This document shows, piece by piece, positions 16,615 to 24,945 of a stretch of DNA of 38,041 nucleotides. Each line of letters starts with the position of its first letter. Position 1 is the first letter of the stretch. The stretch covers positions 1-38,041 of the forward strand of contig CAILJQ010000216.1 of assembly GCA_903834625.1 (NCBI GenBank). The letters are read 5' to 3'. The DNA is from an uncultured Bacteroidota bacterium (lineage in GTDB: Bacteria; Bacteroidota; Bacteroidia; UKL13-3). Below the pieces are notes generated by a model. The model saw only the letters and a list, made by a program, of their open reading frames with translations. It was not told the origin of the DNA and made no database searches. A program made the position numbers and the translations under genes.

Positions 16615-19509
16615 TTAAAATTTAACATCAATTCCTAATGCAAATGTTCTCGCTTGAGGATAAGCACCTCTGTCGATACCAGTATCTAATACGCCTCCAG
16701 CAATTTCTGGATCAAAACCTGAATACTTGGTAATAACAAAAGCATTCTTCACTTGCGCATAGAACCTAATTTTGTTGATCTTAATACGCTTAGGGAAATT
16801 GCTTATGCTATATCCCAATTGGATGTTCTTCAATTTAACAAAAGATCCATCCTCTACATACCTATCTGAAACCCTGCTATTGTTGTTTGCGTCTACAAAA
16901 GAATATCTTGGATTTTCTGCACTGTTTGTACTTCCTTCTCCTGTCCATCTTTCTAAAATTCTTCTGTCTTTGTTGGTATAGTTACCATTACGCTCATACG
17001 CTCTGTAAATGTCATTACCTACTGAAGCATATGTGAAGGCGTTTAAATCAAAGTTTTTGTACTCAACAGTTAAATTCCAACCTAAGGTAAAATCTGGAAA
17101 TGGATTACCAATTTGGGTACGGTCATCAGCATTAATTACTCCATCACCATTTACATCCACAAATTTGATGTCTCCAGGCTTTGCTCCTAATTGCTTAGCT
17201 GCAGCTGCTATCTCTTGCTCGTTCTGGAACAAACCATCTGTTTTGTATCCATAGAAATAACCTGGCGAGAAACCTTTTTCAAATACCGTTACACTTTGTG
17301 ATTGACCATTAAAATAGTAACCACCAAAAATCTTAGCAGTACCATCTGTATTGGTTGCAGTAACCTCATTTTTAGCAGCAGTAAACGTGATTGAATTGCT
17401 CAGTTTTACTTGATCTTTTATTTTTTCATAGTAAGCAAAAGTAATGTCAACACCTGTAGTTTGGGTTGAACCAATATTGTCTGTAGGAATAGGTACAGTA
17501 CCTAAATAAAGAGAAGCAGAAGGAGTAAACAACAAACCATCTACTGATTTTCTAAATACATCTGCACTTAAAGAGAATTTATATTTGTGGAAAATCATGT
17601 CAAATCCAAAGTTAGATTGAATTTGTTTCTCCCATCTCAATGCATTGTTTGCTGCTGAACCAACGGTAGCACCTGGCACAAATATGTCGCCAAAACTGTA
17701 ACCATTGCTATTACCAGTTGGACCATAACTTGGACCACCCGTTATAATACCTACAAACTGTGGATTTACATTCTCGTTTCCAATAGCGCCATAACTACCT
17801 CTTACCTTAAGGTTGTTAATGAATTTAGATTTGAAGAAGTCTTCTTCAGATACAATCCATCCCAATGAACCAGAGTAGAAGTTTGCATATTTATTGTCGA
17901 TACCAAAAGCATAAGAACCATCTCTTCTAATGGTAACTGAAGCCAAATAACGTGATTTGAAATCATAGTTTACACGAGCAAAAGATGAAAGGTTTCTTCT
18001 AAAATATTGGTAGTAATATCCATTAATGGCAGTTGGATTCAGAGCGGTGTTGGTTCCTGTGGCAGCTGTAAAATCTGCAAATTCCCACGAGTTAAAAGGC
18101 ACATCTTGGCGCGATGCTCCTAAAGCATTGCCTGATACTTTTGCCAATGCAAAACCTAATACTGTTTCAAAATCATGGTCCTCTTTGTATTTAAAGTTAT
18201 AGTTTGCAAACGACTCCCATGTCCAATTAAAGTTACCCATTTTATCATGGTTAACTTGGTTAAACTTACCTGCTACTGCAGTACCATCAGCATTCATGGT
18301 ATTGTCTACGTTTAGTGGGCCATAAAACACCAATGGTGTAAATGATTTCGCGTCGTTGTCAAATTTGGTATAACCAAAGCGAGTACTCACTTTTAGGTTA
18401 TCCAAAATATCATATTGAAACTCAAATTTACCGTAGATTTTAGTACCTACATTTTTGTTATAGGTATTATCTAATTTGGTAAGAGGGTTATAAATTTCTG
18501 AAAGCAACAAATTACTATAACCAGCATTGCTGTTAGCCACTGTAGGATCAAAATTAATTGCGCTTCCTAATACACTATTGAATGAATTCTCTTGAACACC
18601 TTTACTATTCAAAACAACACCTGTAGTGTTCATAATGAACTTCAATTTAGGTGTTAAGTCAAAAATCAAGTTTGCTGTTAAGTTACCTCTGGTAAAATTA
18701 GATTTATCCATACCACCCACAATACCTCCTTGCTGTAAGGCTCCAGCAGATAAGAAATAAGTCATCTTATCACTACCACCTCTTGCAGTTACGTTGTGCG
18801 ATTGAATGGCAGCTCTTTTGAAAACCTCATTTTGCCAATTGGTTCCAACACCTAACTTACTCAAATCAGAAAACACCAATCCACCACCAGCTAATCTACT
18901 TCCTTCATTTACCATGGCACCATATTCAGTTGCATTTAAAACACCAACTGTATTAACTACCTCTTGAAATCCGTAATAACTGCTGTAGTTAATATCAGTT
19001 TTCTGATTACGCTTACCAGATTTGGTTGTTACTACTATTACTCCATTACCACCTTTCACACCATAAATAGCAGTAGTAGCCGCATCCTTCAACACGTTTA
19101 TTGATTCAATGTCACTTGCGTTAATTGAATTTAAATCTGTTAATGTTTGTGGCACCCCATCAATAATAACCAATGGATCTGTTCCAGAGAATGAAGGTAT
19201 TCCTCGCACAAAAACGGTTGGCTTTGAACCTGGACTACCACTGTTAATAATAGATAAACCAGATGCTCTTCCTTGCAAAGCATCTTCTACACGCACCGGT
19301 TGCAGCTTTTCAATATCAACGCTTTTGATGGTAGAAATGGCTCCAGAAACCTTGGTCACCTTTCGGGTTCCGTAACCAACAACAACCACCTCCGAAAGTT
19401 TGGTTGTGTCGGACAGTCTACCGGGTTTTGGTCCCGTTTGCCCATTCACCTGCTGCGTGGAAAAACCCAACAGGAGTGCTAAGGGCAGAATTGTAAATTT
19501 TCCTCTCAT
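16615..19509 (-). CDS. susC: SusC/RagA family TonB-linked outer-membrane transporter
   Basis: TonB box 'LSEVVVVGYGTRKVTKVSGAI'; plug 'VEDALQGRASGLSIINSGSPGSKPTVFVRGIPSFSGTDPLVIIDGVP'; C-terminal barrel strand ending in F. Confidence 0.97.
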   Translation of the reverse strand: MRGKFTILPLALLLGFSTQQVNGQTGPKPGRLSDTTKLSEVVVVGYGTRKVTKVSGAISTIKSVDIEKLQPVRVEDALQGRASGLSIINSGSPGSKPTVFVRGIPSFSGTDPLVIIDGVPQTLTDLNSINASDIESINVLKDAATTAIYGVKGGNGVIVVTTKSGKRNQKTDINYSSYYGFQEVVNTVGVLNATEYGAMVNEGSRLAGGGLVFSDLSKLGVGTNWQNEVFKRAAIQSHNVTARGGSDKMTYFLSAGALQQGGIVGGMDKSNFTRGNLTANLIFDLTPKLKFIMNTTGVVLNSKGVQENSFNSVLGSAINFDPTVANSNAGYSNLLLSEIYNPLTKLDNTYNKNVGTKIYGKFEFQYDILDNLKVSTRFGYTKFDNDAKSFTPLVFYGPLNVDNTMNADGTAVAGKFNQVNHDKMGNFNWTWESFANYNFKYKEDHDFETVLGFALAKVSGNALGASRQDVPFNSWEFADFTAATGTNTALNPTAINGYYYQYFRRNLSSFARVNYDFKSRYLASVTIRRDGSYAFGIDNKYANFYSGSLGWIVSEEDFFKSKFINNLKVRGSYGAIGNENVNPQFVGIITGGPSYGPTGNSNGYSFGDIFVPGATVGSAANNALRWEKQIQSNFGFDMIFHKYKFSLSADVFRKSVDGLLFTPSASLYLGTVPIPTDNIGSTQTTGVDITFAYYEKIKDQVKLSNSITFTAAKNEVTATNTDGTAKIFGGYYFNGQSQSVTVFEKGFSPGYFYGYKTDGLFQNEQEIAAAAKQLGAKPGDIKFVDVNGDGVINADDRTQIGNPFPDFTLGWNLTVEYKNFDLNAFTYASVGNDIYRAYERNGNYTNKDRRILERWTGEGSTNSAENPRYSFVDANNNSRVSDRYVEDGSFVKLKNIQLGYSISNFPKRIKINKIRFYAQVKNAFVITKYSGFDPEIAGGVLDTGIDRGAYPQARTFALGIDVKF

Positions 19510-19528
19510 GGTATTTTAAATTTTACTT

Positions 19529-21760
19529 TTATGGATGTATTTCGATTGAATCTTTCAAACTAGAAACGCTAAAGAAAAACTTGCCAGGCTCTAATTCAAA
19601 TTGGTTTTTAAGTCCAACAAACGACAGCTCTTTTGTAGCCATTACAAATGGTACAGTTAGTTTTTCACCTGCTTTTAAATGAACACGTTTAAACGCTCTG
19701 AGTCTTTTTACAGAGGGGGTAATGCTTGCAAATTCGTCTGATGAAAAAACCAAAATGGTTTCATCTCCATCTGTGGTTCCTGTATTGCTTAAGGTTACCT
19801 CCATTTGAATGCTGTCTTTTGCACCTAAATTACGCTGGCTAATGCTCATGCCATTATAATTAAATTGGGTATAACTGAGGCCTGAACCAAATTCGTACAA
19901 AGGATTAAAACCATTGCGTTTAAATTCTTTATCATATAGTTCAGTATACTTGCAATCATAGGTGCTATGTGTTGAGCTGAACCTAGGATAGGTAAATGGC
20001 AATTTTCCGCTTGGATTTACTTTGCCAGATAATATAGCAGCAATAGCATCACCTCCAGCATTTCCTGGCAACCCGGCAAACAAAATAGCATCACACATAG
20101 GTTCAGTAGTAGCAAAAGTTCTTGGCCTTCCTTCCACCAATACAACCACTACCTTTTTGCCTGACTTGTGGTATACCTGAATCAATTCTTGTTGCGCATT
20201 TTCTAATTCTAAATCGTTTATATCTCCTGGCTTTTCGGTATAAGTATCTTCACCCAAACACAATACTACCGTACTCACCCCAGATGCTGCACGCAATAAT
20301 TCTGCATCCGATAAACGCGTGGTATAGGTATTACCTTTTAAATAGGATACATTTCCTTGCTTCATTTCTTCTTGTAGTGCGTTTAAAATAGTATTTACCT
20401 CTGGGTTATAAGCTGTATCTCTTCCTTGCCAAGTATGCGTCCAACCACCATTCAAAGCGTTTATGTAATTTGCGTTCGGACCAGTAACCAATACTTTTTC
20501 ATCTGCTTTAAATGGCAGCACATTTCCTTGGTTTTTTAATAGCACAATAGCTTCAGAAGCCAATTCAAAACTTAAGGCCTTACTCGCATCTGTGTGCAAT
20601 GTATGGTTACCCATTAAGTTAACTACAGGATTTTCAAATAAACCTAATTCATACTTCAATTGTAGAATACGTGTAACAGCCTCGTCTATTCTCGATTCTT
20701 TGATTTTACCTTCTTTTACATTTTCAATAAGGTATTTGGTAAAATCTAAATCTAATGGAACCATAGCCAAATCAATACCCGCGTTAATAGACATGGCAAC
20801 AGCCTCTTTGTATGTGGCAGCCACATGATGACGCTCAATTAAATTTTTGATGTCTTCCCAATCTGTCACAGCAACACCTTTAAAACCCATTTCTTCGCGT
20901 AATACCTTGGTAAGTAAAAAATGACTGGCATGCACTGGCTCACCATTCCATTCTGAGGAGTTAACCATAACGGTTTTGGCACCTGCACGAATAGCGTTGG
21001 CAAATGGTGGCAAAAATATTTCGCGCAATTGGCGTTCTGGAATATAGGCTGGGGTTCTATCATGACCATTTCTAGGGTCACTGTAACCAACATAATGTTT
21101 CAAACAGGCAGCCATCATGGTATCTCCTTCTTGATATCCTTTTACCATACCACAACCCAATTCAGAAACAACATACGGATCTTCCCCAAATGTTTCCCAA
21201 AATCTTGGCCACATAGGGTTTCTACCTACATCTAATACAGGAGAGAAGTTCCAAGGAATACCACTCGATTTAACGTCTTGAGCCACTTTAACGGCCATTT
21301 CATGCAATAACTCCCTATCGAAAGTTGCCGCCAATGAAATTTGTTGAGGATATAAAGTTGCTCCAACAGTATAATTTGCACCATGGATAGCATCTATTCC
21401 ATACAAAACAGGAATCTGCAAACGGCTGCTTTTAGCATAGGTTTGTATGCTGCCAATAATTTCTTTCCAATGCTCTTGTGAATAGGTATAACCACCTACA
21501 TTTAGAATCGAGCCTACGCCCATGTCTACAATCACTTGACGGAGTTTACTGCTATCCAGTGCATGCGGCTTACTTAAGGCTCCTGTAGTGTCATAAACAG
21601 AAAGCATTTCAATGGTCAATTGCGTCATTTGCCCAGCCTTTTCTTCGAGGGTCATTTTCTTGACCAAACTTTTCGCCTTGCTTTCAGCCGAGTCATTGGC
21701 AGGCAAGTTGCATTGAGTCAGCAAAATAAGTAAACTAAGTACCGTAAATATTTTCTTCAT
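19529..21760 (-). CDS. GH3 family beta-glucosidase, lipoprotein
   Basis: 'MTLEEKAGQMTQLTI', 'FGEDPYVVSELGCGMVKGYQ', 'GVAVTDWEDIKNLI', C-terminal Fn3-like domain. ORF opens at 21808, but 'MKKIFTVLSLLILLTQCNL' lipoprotein signal starts at 21760. Confidence 0.95.
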   Translation of the reverse strand: MKKIFTVLSLLILLTQCNLPANDSAESKAKSLVKKMTLEEKAGQMTQLTIEMLSVYDTTGALSKPHALDSSKLRQVIVDMGVGSILNVGGYTYSQEHWKEIIGSIQTYAKSSRLQIPVLYGIDAIHGANYTVGATLYPQQISLAATFDRELLHEMAVKVAQDVKSSGIPWNFSPVLDVGRNPMWPRFWETFGEDPYVVSELGCGMVKGYQEGDTMMAACLKHYVGYSDPRNGHDRTPAYIPERQLREIFLPPFANAIRAGAKTVMVNSSEWNGEPVHASHFLLTKVLREEMGFKGVAVTDWEDIKNLIERHHVAATYKEAVAMSINAGIDLAMVPLDLDFTKYLIENVKEGKIKESRIDEAVTRILQLKYELGLFENPVVNLMGNHTLHTDASKALSFELASEAIVLLKNQGNVLPFKADEKVLVTGPNANYINALNGGWTHTWQGRDTAYNPEVNTILNALQEEMKQGNVSYLKGNTYTTRLSDAELLRAASGVSTVVLCLGEDTYTEKPGDINDLELENAQQELIQVYHKSGKKVVVVLVEGRPRTFATTEPMCDAILFAGLPGNAGGDAIAAILSGKVNPSGKLPFTYPRFSSTHSTYDCKYTELYDKEFKRNGFNPLYEFGSGLSYTQFNYNGMSISQRNLGAKDSIQMEVTLSNTGTTDGDETILVFSSDEFASITPSVKRLRAFKRVHLKAGEKLTVPFVMATKELSFVGLKNQFELEPGKFFFSVSSLKDSIEIHP

Positions 21761-21813
21761 AATGTTTGTTTTTGAATGCATCCATGTTTTACCAAAAGAC
21801 GCATGCACTTACA

Positions 21814-21823
21814 ATCTGCAAAT
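21814..21823 (-). promoter_or_regulatory. ATTTGCAGAT box (reads ATCTGCAAAT on + strand) upstream of GH3 operon
   Basis: Near-identical to + strand ATCTGCAAAAT at 27888-27898 upstream of the T9SS modular gene. Confidence 0.3.
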
Positions 21824-21881
21824 GATTTGGTAAATCTCCACTGAAATCGCATAAATACCGCTTTTTAACTCCCCAAAACGC

Positions 21882-21922
21882 CTACATCATCAAAGAAGAT
21901 TACTACATCATGCCTACTACAA
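21882..21922 (+). promoter_or_regulatory. Direct-repeat operator candidate: CTACATCAT (21882), CTACATCAT (21903), CTACTACAA (21914)
   Basis: Repeat starts spaced 21 and 11 bp, in the divergent regulator/GH3 intergenic region. Confidence 0.55.
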
Positions 21923-21999
21923 CAAATGTCAACTATCTGATAACAAATAAATTATTTTTTGTAATTGTAAATTCAATTTTGTATCATTTGCAATTCAAA

Positions 22000-24885
22000 A
22001 TGAAGTTGCATTCAATAAAATATACCCTCATTATCCTTTTCGTTGGCATAGGTGTTTTTGCACATCATAAAGCATTGTCCCAAACGCTATCTGCTGAACC
22101 GATGGTAAAAAGCTACCCGAAACAGATATACAAAGGCGGTACCCAAACTTGGGACATATCAGAAGGAGATAATGGCTTAATATATTTTGCCAATAACAAT
22201 GGCCTCATTCTCTTTGATGGCAAGCAATTTAACAACTTTCCATTGCCCAAAAACACCATCCTTCGTTCCATTTTGTTTGATCCAAAAAGCAAACGAATTT
22301 ATGCAGGTGGACAGAATGAAATTGGTTACTTTGAAATAACGCCTACAGGTAAGCTCGAATTTAACTCACTCACCTCCTTGCTTCCTCCTGGAAATAGTGG
22401 CTTTGAAGACGTTTGGGGGATAAAATCATTTGAGGGCAAAATCTTCTTTCAAACCCGTCGTCAAATATTCATTTATACAGGCAAAACCTTTCAGGAAATT
22501 AAGCCCTCTGAATTTGTGCTTCAAAACATTTTTACCGTAAACAACCGCCTCATACTAACAGATGCTGCTGGAGGAATTTATGAACGTAAAAATGGCGGAT
22601 TTGAGCTCTTGTTGCGCGCGAACGACTTAGATGTCTCTAGCATTCTGCCTTATAAAAACAACAGTTTACTTATTACAACTTACAAAAACGGATTATATAT
22701 TTTAAGCAATAACCAGCTTTTACATCCTGAAATTAACGACGCTGTATTGCGTTCAAACCGAATTTACCGTGCTTGTGCCTATGGATCCTACTATGTATTA
22801 GCAAGTAATAGAGGAGGTATTTTTTTCTTAGATAGTACCCTACAAATTATCAATAATATTGGCGTTAAAGAGGGCTTACAAAACAACAATATCCTTTGTT
22901 TACTTAAAGATAAAAACGGCAATGTGTGGCTAGGCCTCGATAATGGAATTGACTTGGTTCGGCTCAACTACCCTTTTGGATATGTAATTCCCGATGGATT
23001 ACTGAAAGGAACGGGATATTGCATGGTTGAATCAATGAACAACTATTATTTTGGCACCAATAATGGCTTCTATTTTAGGAACAAGCAAAACCATTCAAGC
23101 AATGGGTTTCAATTGGTTGCAAACACCGAAGGACAAGTTTGGTGGGCACAAGATATTCATGGAAAAATTTTCGTTTCGCACCATGAAGGCCTTTTTGAAA
23201 TTGATGGCGCCGTAGCTAAAAGAATCTCCACCATTCAAGGCTGTTGGAAAATGATTCCCTTGAAGAAGTACCCTGGTTATTACCTCATGGGGACTTATGA
23301 CGGTTTGAACCTTTTTAAATGGGAAAATAACAGCCTAACATTCTCAGGAAAGCTTGGCCCCTTCAAAGAATCGAGCCGCTTTTTAGAAGAAGATGAATTA
23401 GGAAATATTTGGGTGGGACATCCATACAAAGGTATTTACCGATTGAGGTTAAGCGCAGATTTAAAAAGCATTCAACAAGTAAAACACTATGGCATTAAAG
23501 ATGGTCTGCCCTCTGAAACAGAGAACTACGTTTTTAATTGCAACCAAGGTGTTGTGTTTTGCACCGCTAAAGGCTTATATGAATATAGAGACGACAAGAA
23601 ACGCTTTGAATTATCTGGCGCATTTGCTCCACTTACCGACAGCTTGAAGACCTTAAAACGCGTTATTAATGGCCAAAATGGGAACATCTGGTTTGTTGCT
23701 GAACAAGAAATCTTCTGCCTTAAACCAGCTTACAATGGTATGGATTATTCTTTTACCAAATTGCCCATGCCTAAGTTAGACCAAAACTTAGTTGGTGGTT
23801 TTGAATACCTCAATGAAACTACTGATGGAACAGTATTTCTGGGATTAGAAGCAGGATTTGCAGAAATAAATGCTTCCCAAATTTCCAATTTTGTTCAAAT
23901 ACCTCCCAATGTATTGATTACTGCCATTCAATCATTAAGTATTCCAGATTCTGTGTATTACAGGTACATTCAAGCCAATGGCGACAAGCTAACCATTTCA
24001 GATAGGTCTATTGAATTTGGATACAGCTCTCCAAATGCCAACTTTTTTGCCGACCTAAGTTTCTCAAGCTATCTAGAAGGATGGGATAAAAGTTGGTCGG
24101 TTTGGAAACCTGGCAACTCTAGAGAGTATAGCCAGCTTTCAGATGGCGATTATACCTTTCATGTAAAGGCTCGGTATATGGGACTAGAAGGCCCCGAAAC
24201 CATTGTGAAGATTCATATCCCTGCACCTTGGTATTGGACCAAATATGCACGACTGATTTATTCCCTTCTCCTTATCCTCATTGTTCTTATCATTGGATTT
24301 TACCCGCAAATGTTGGTTCGGAAAAAAGCCATAAAAATAATTGCGGAAAAAGACGACCATTTCAAAAAACAAACCAGCGCCTTGATATTGGAGAAAGAAA
24401 AGCAAGAAAAGGAGCTCATAGAACTGCGTAACCAACAATTGCAGAAAGAGGTGGAGCACCAAGGAAAGGAGCTTGCCTCCTCTACCATGCACATTGTTCA
24501 AAAAAGTGAAATGCTCATGTCTATCAAAGACAAACTCAAACATATTTCACAAATTAGCAACGACCCAAAAATCAAACCTGAAATCTCTGAACTCATTAAA
24601 AACATTGAGAAAGACACGCTTATCGACAAGGATTGGGGCAAGTTTGAATTGTATTTTAATAATATCCACGACAGTTACACCAAAAGCTTAAAAGATCGAT
24701 TTCCTGTGCTTACAGCTAACGATATTAAAATGTGTGCCTATTTGCGCATGAATCTCTCTACTAAGGAAATTTCAACCATTCTGAATATATCTACACGAGG
24801 TGTAGAAATTAGCAGATACAGACTTCGCAAGAAAATGGGCCTTGAGAATGGCATCAATTTAAGCGATTATTTATCGAAGATATAA
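22000..24885 (+). CDS. Membrane-anchored one-component regulator: two-component-type beta-propeller, Y_Y_Y domain, TM, coiled coil, LuxR-type HTH
   Basis: Propeller repeats ('GNVWLGLDNGIDLV', 'GNIWVGHPYKGIYRL'), Y_Y_Y-like 'YSQLSDGDYTFHVKARYMG', TM 'YARLIYSLLLILIVLIIGFY', HTH 'LTANDIKMCAYLRMNLSTKEISTILNISTRGVEISRYRLRKKMG'. ORF opens at 21910; 22000 (MKLHSIKYTLIILFVGIGVFAHHKALSQ) preferred. Confidence 0.9.
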   Translation: MKLHSIKYTLIILFVGIGVFAHHKALSQTLSAEPMVKSYPKQIYKGGTQTWDISEGDNGLIYFANNNGLILFDGKQFNNFPLPKNTILRSILFDPKSKRIYAGGQNEIGYFEITPTGKLEFNSLTSLLPPGNSGFEDVWGIKSFEGKIFFQTRRQIFIYTGKTFQEIKPSEFVLQNIFTVNNRLILTDAAGGIYERKNGGFELLLRANDLDVSSILPYKNNSLLITTYKNGLYILSNNQLLHPEINDAVLRSNRIYRACAYGSYYVLASNRGGIFFLDSTLQIINNIGVKEGLQNNNILCLLKDKNGNVWLGLDNGIDLVRLNYPFGYVIPDGLLKGTGYCMVESMNNYYFGTNNGFYFRNKQNHSSNGFQLVANTEGQVWWAQDIHGKIFVSHHEGLFEIDGAVAKRISTIQGCWKMIPLKKYPGYYLMGTYDGLNLFKWENNSLTFSGKLGPFKESSRFLEEDELGNIWVGHPYKGIYRLRLSADLKSIQQVKHYGIKDGLPSETENYVFNCNQGVVFCTAKGLYEYRDDKKRFELSGAFAPLTDSLKTLKRVINGQNGNIWFVAEQEIFCLKPAYNGMDYSFTKLPMPKLDQNLVGGFEYLNETTDGTVFLGLEAGFAEINASQISNFVQIPPNVLITAIQSLSIPDSVYYRYIQANGDKLTISDRSIEFGYSSPNANFFADLSFSSYLEGWDKSWSVWKPGNSREYSQLSDGDYTFHVKARYMGLEGPETIVKIHIPAPWYWTKYARLIYSLLLILIVLIIGFYPQMLVRKKAIKIIAEKDDHFKKQTSALILEKEKQEKELIELRNQQLQKEVEHQGKELASSTMHIVQKSEMLMSIKDKLKHISQISNDPKIKPEISELIKNIEKDTLIDKDWGKFELYFNNIHDSYTKSLKDRFPVLTANDIKMCAYLRMNLSTKEISTILNISTRGVEISRYRLRKKMGLENGINLSDYLSKI

Positions 24886-24891
24886 AAACAA

Positions 24892-24918
24892 CAAAGCCCC
24901 GCTGCGGGCGGGGCTTTG
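24892..24918. terminator. Strong GC-rich hairpin between convergent genes
   Basis: CAAAGCCCCGC-TGCGG-GCGGGGCTTTG: perfect 11-bp stem, 5-nt loop, 6 nt after the regulator stop codon. Confidence 0.85.
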
Positions 24919-24945
24919 AATGAAAAAAAAACACACTTCGGGAGC

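Noticed and set aside
24184-24543. ORF 24184..24543 (-, 119 aa)
   Set aside because: Antisense to the TM/coiled-coil region of the regulator; Phe/Leu-rich, expected from AT-rich antisense of Lys/Glu-rich sequence.
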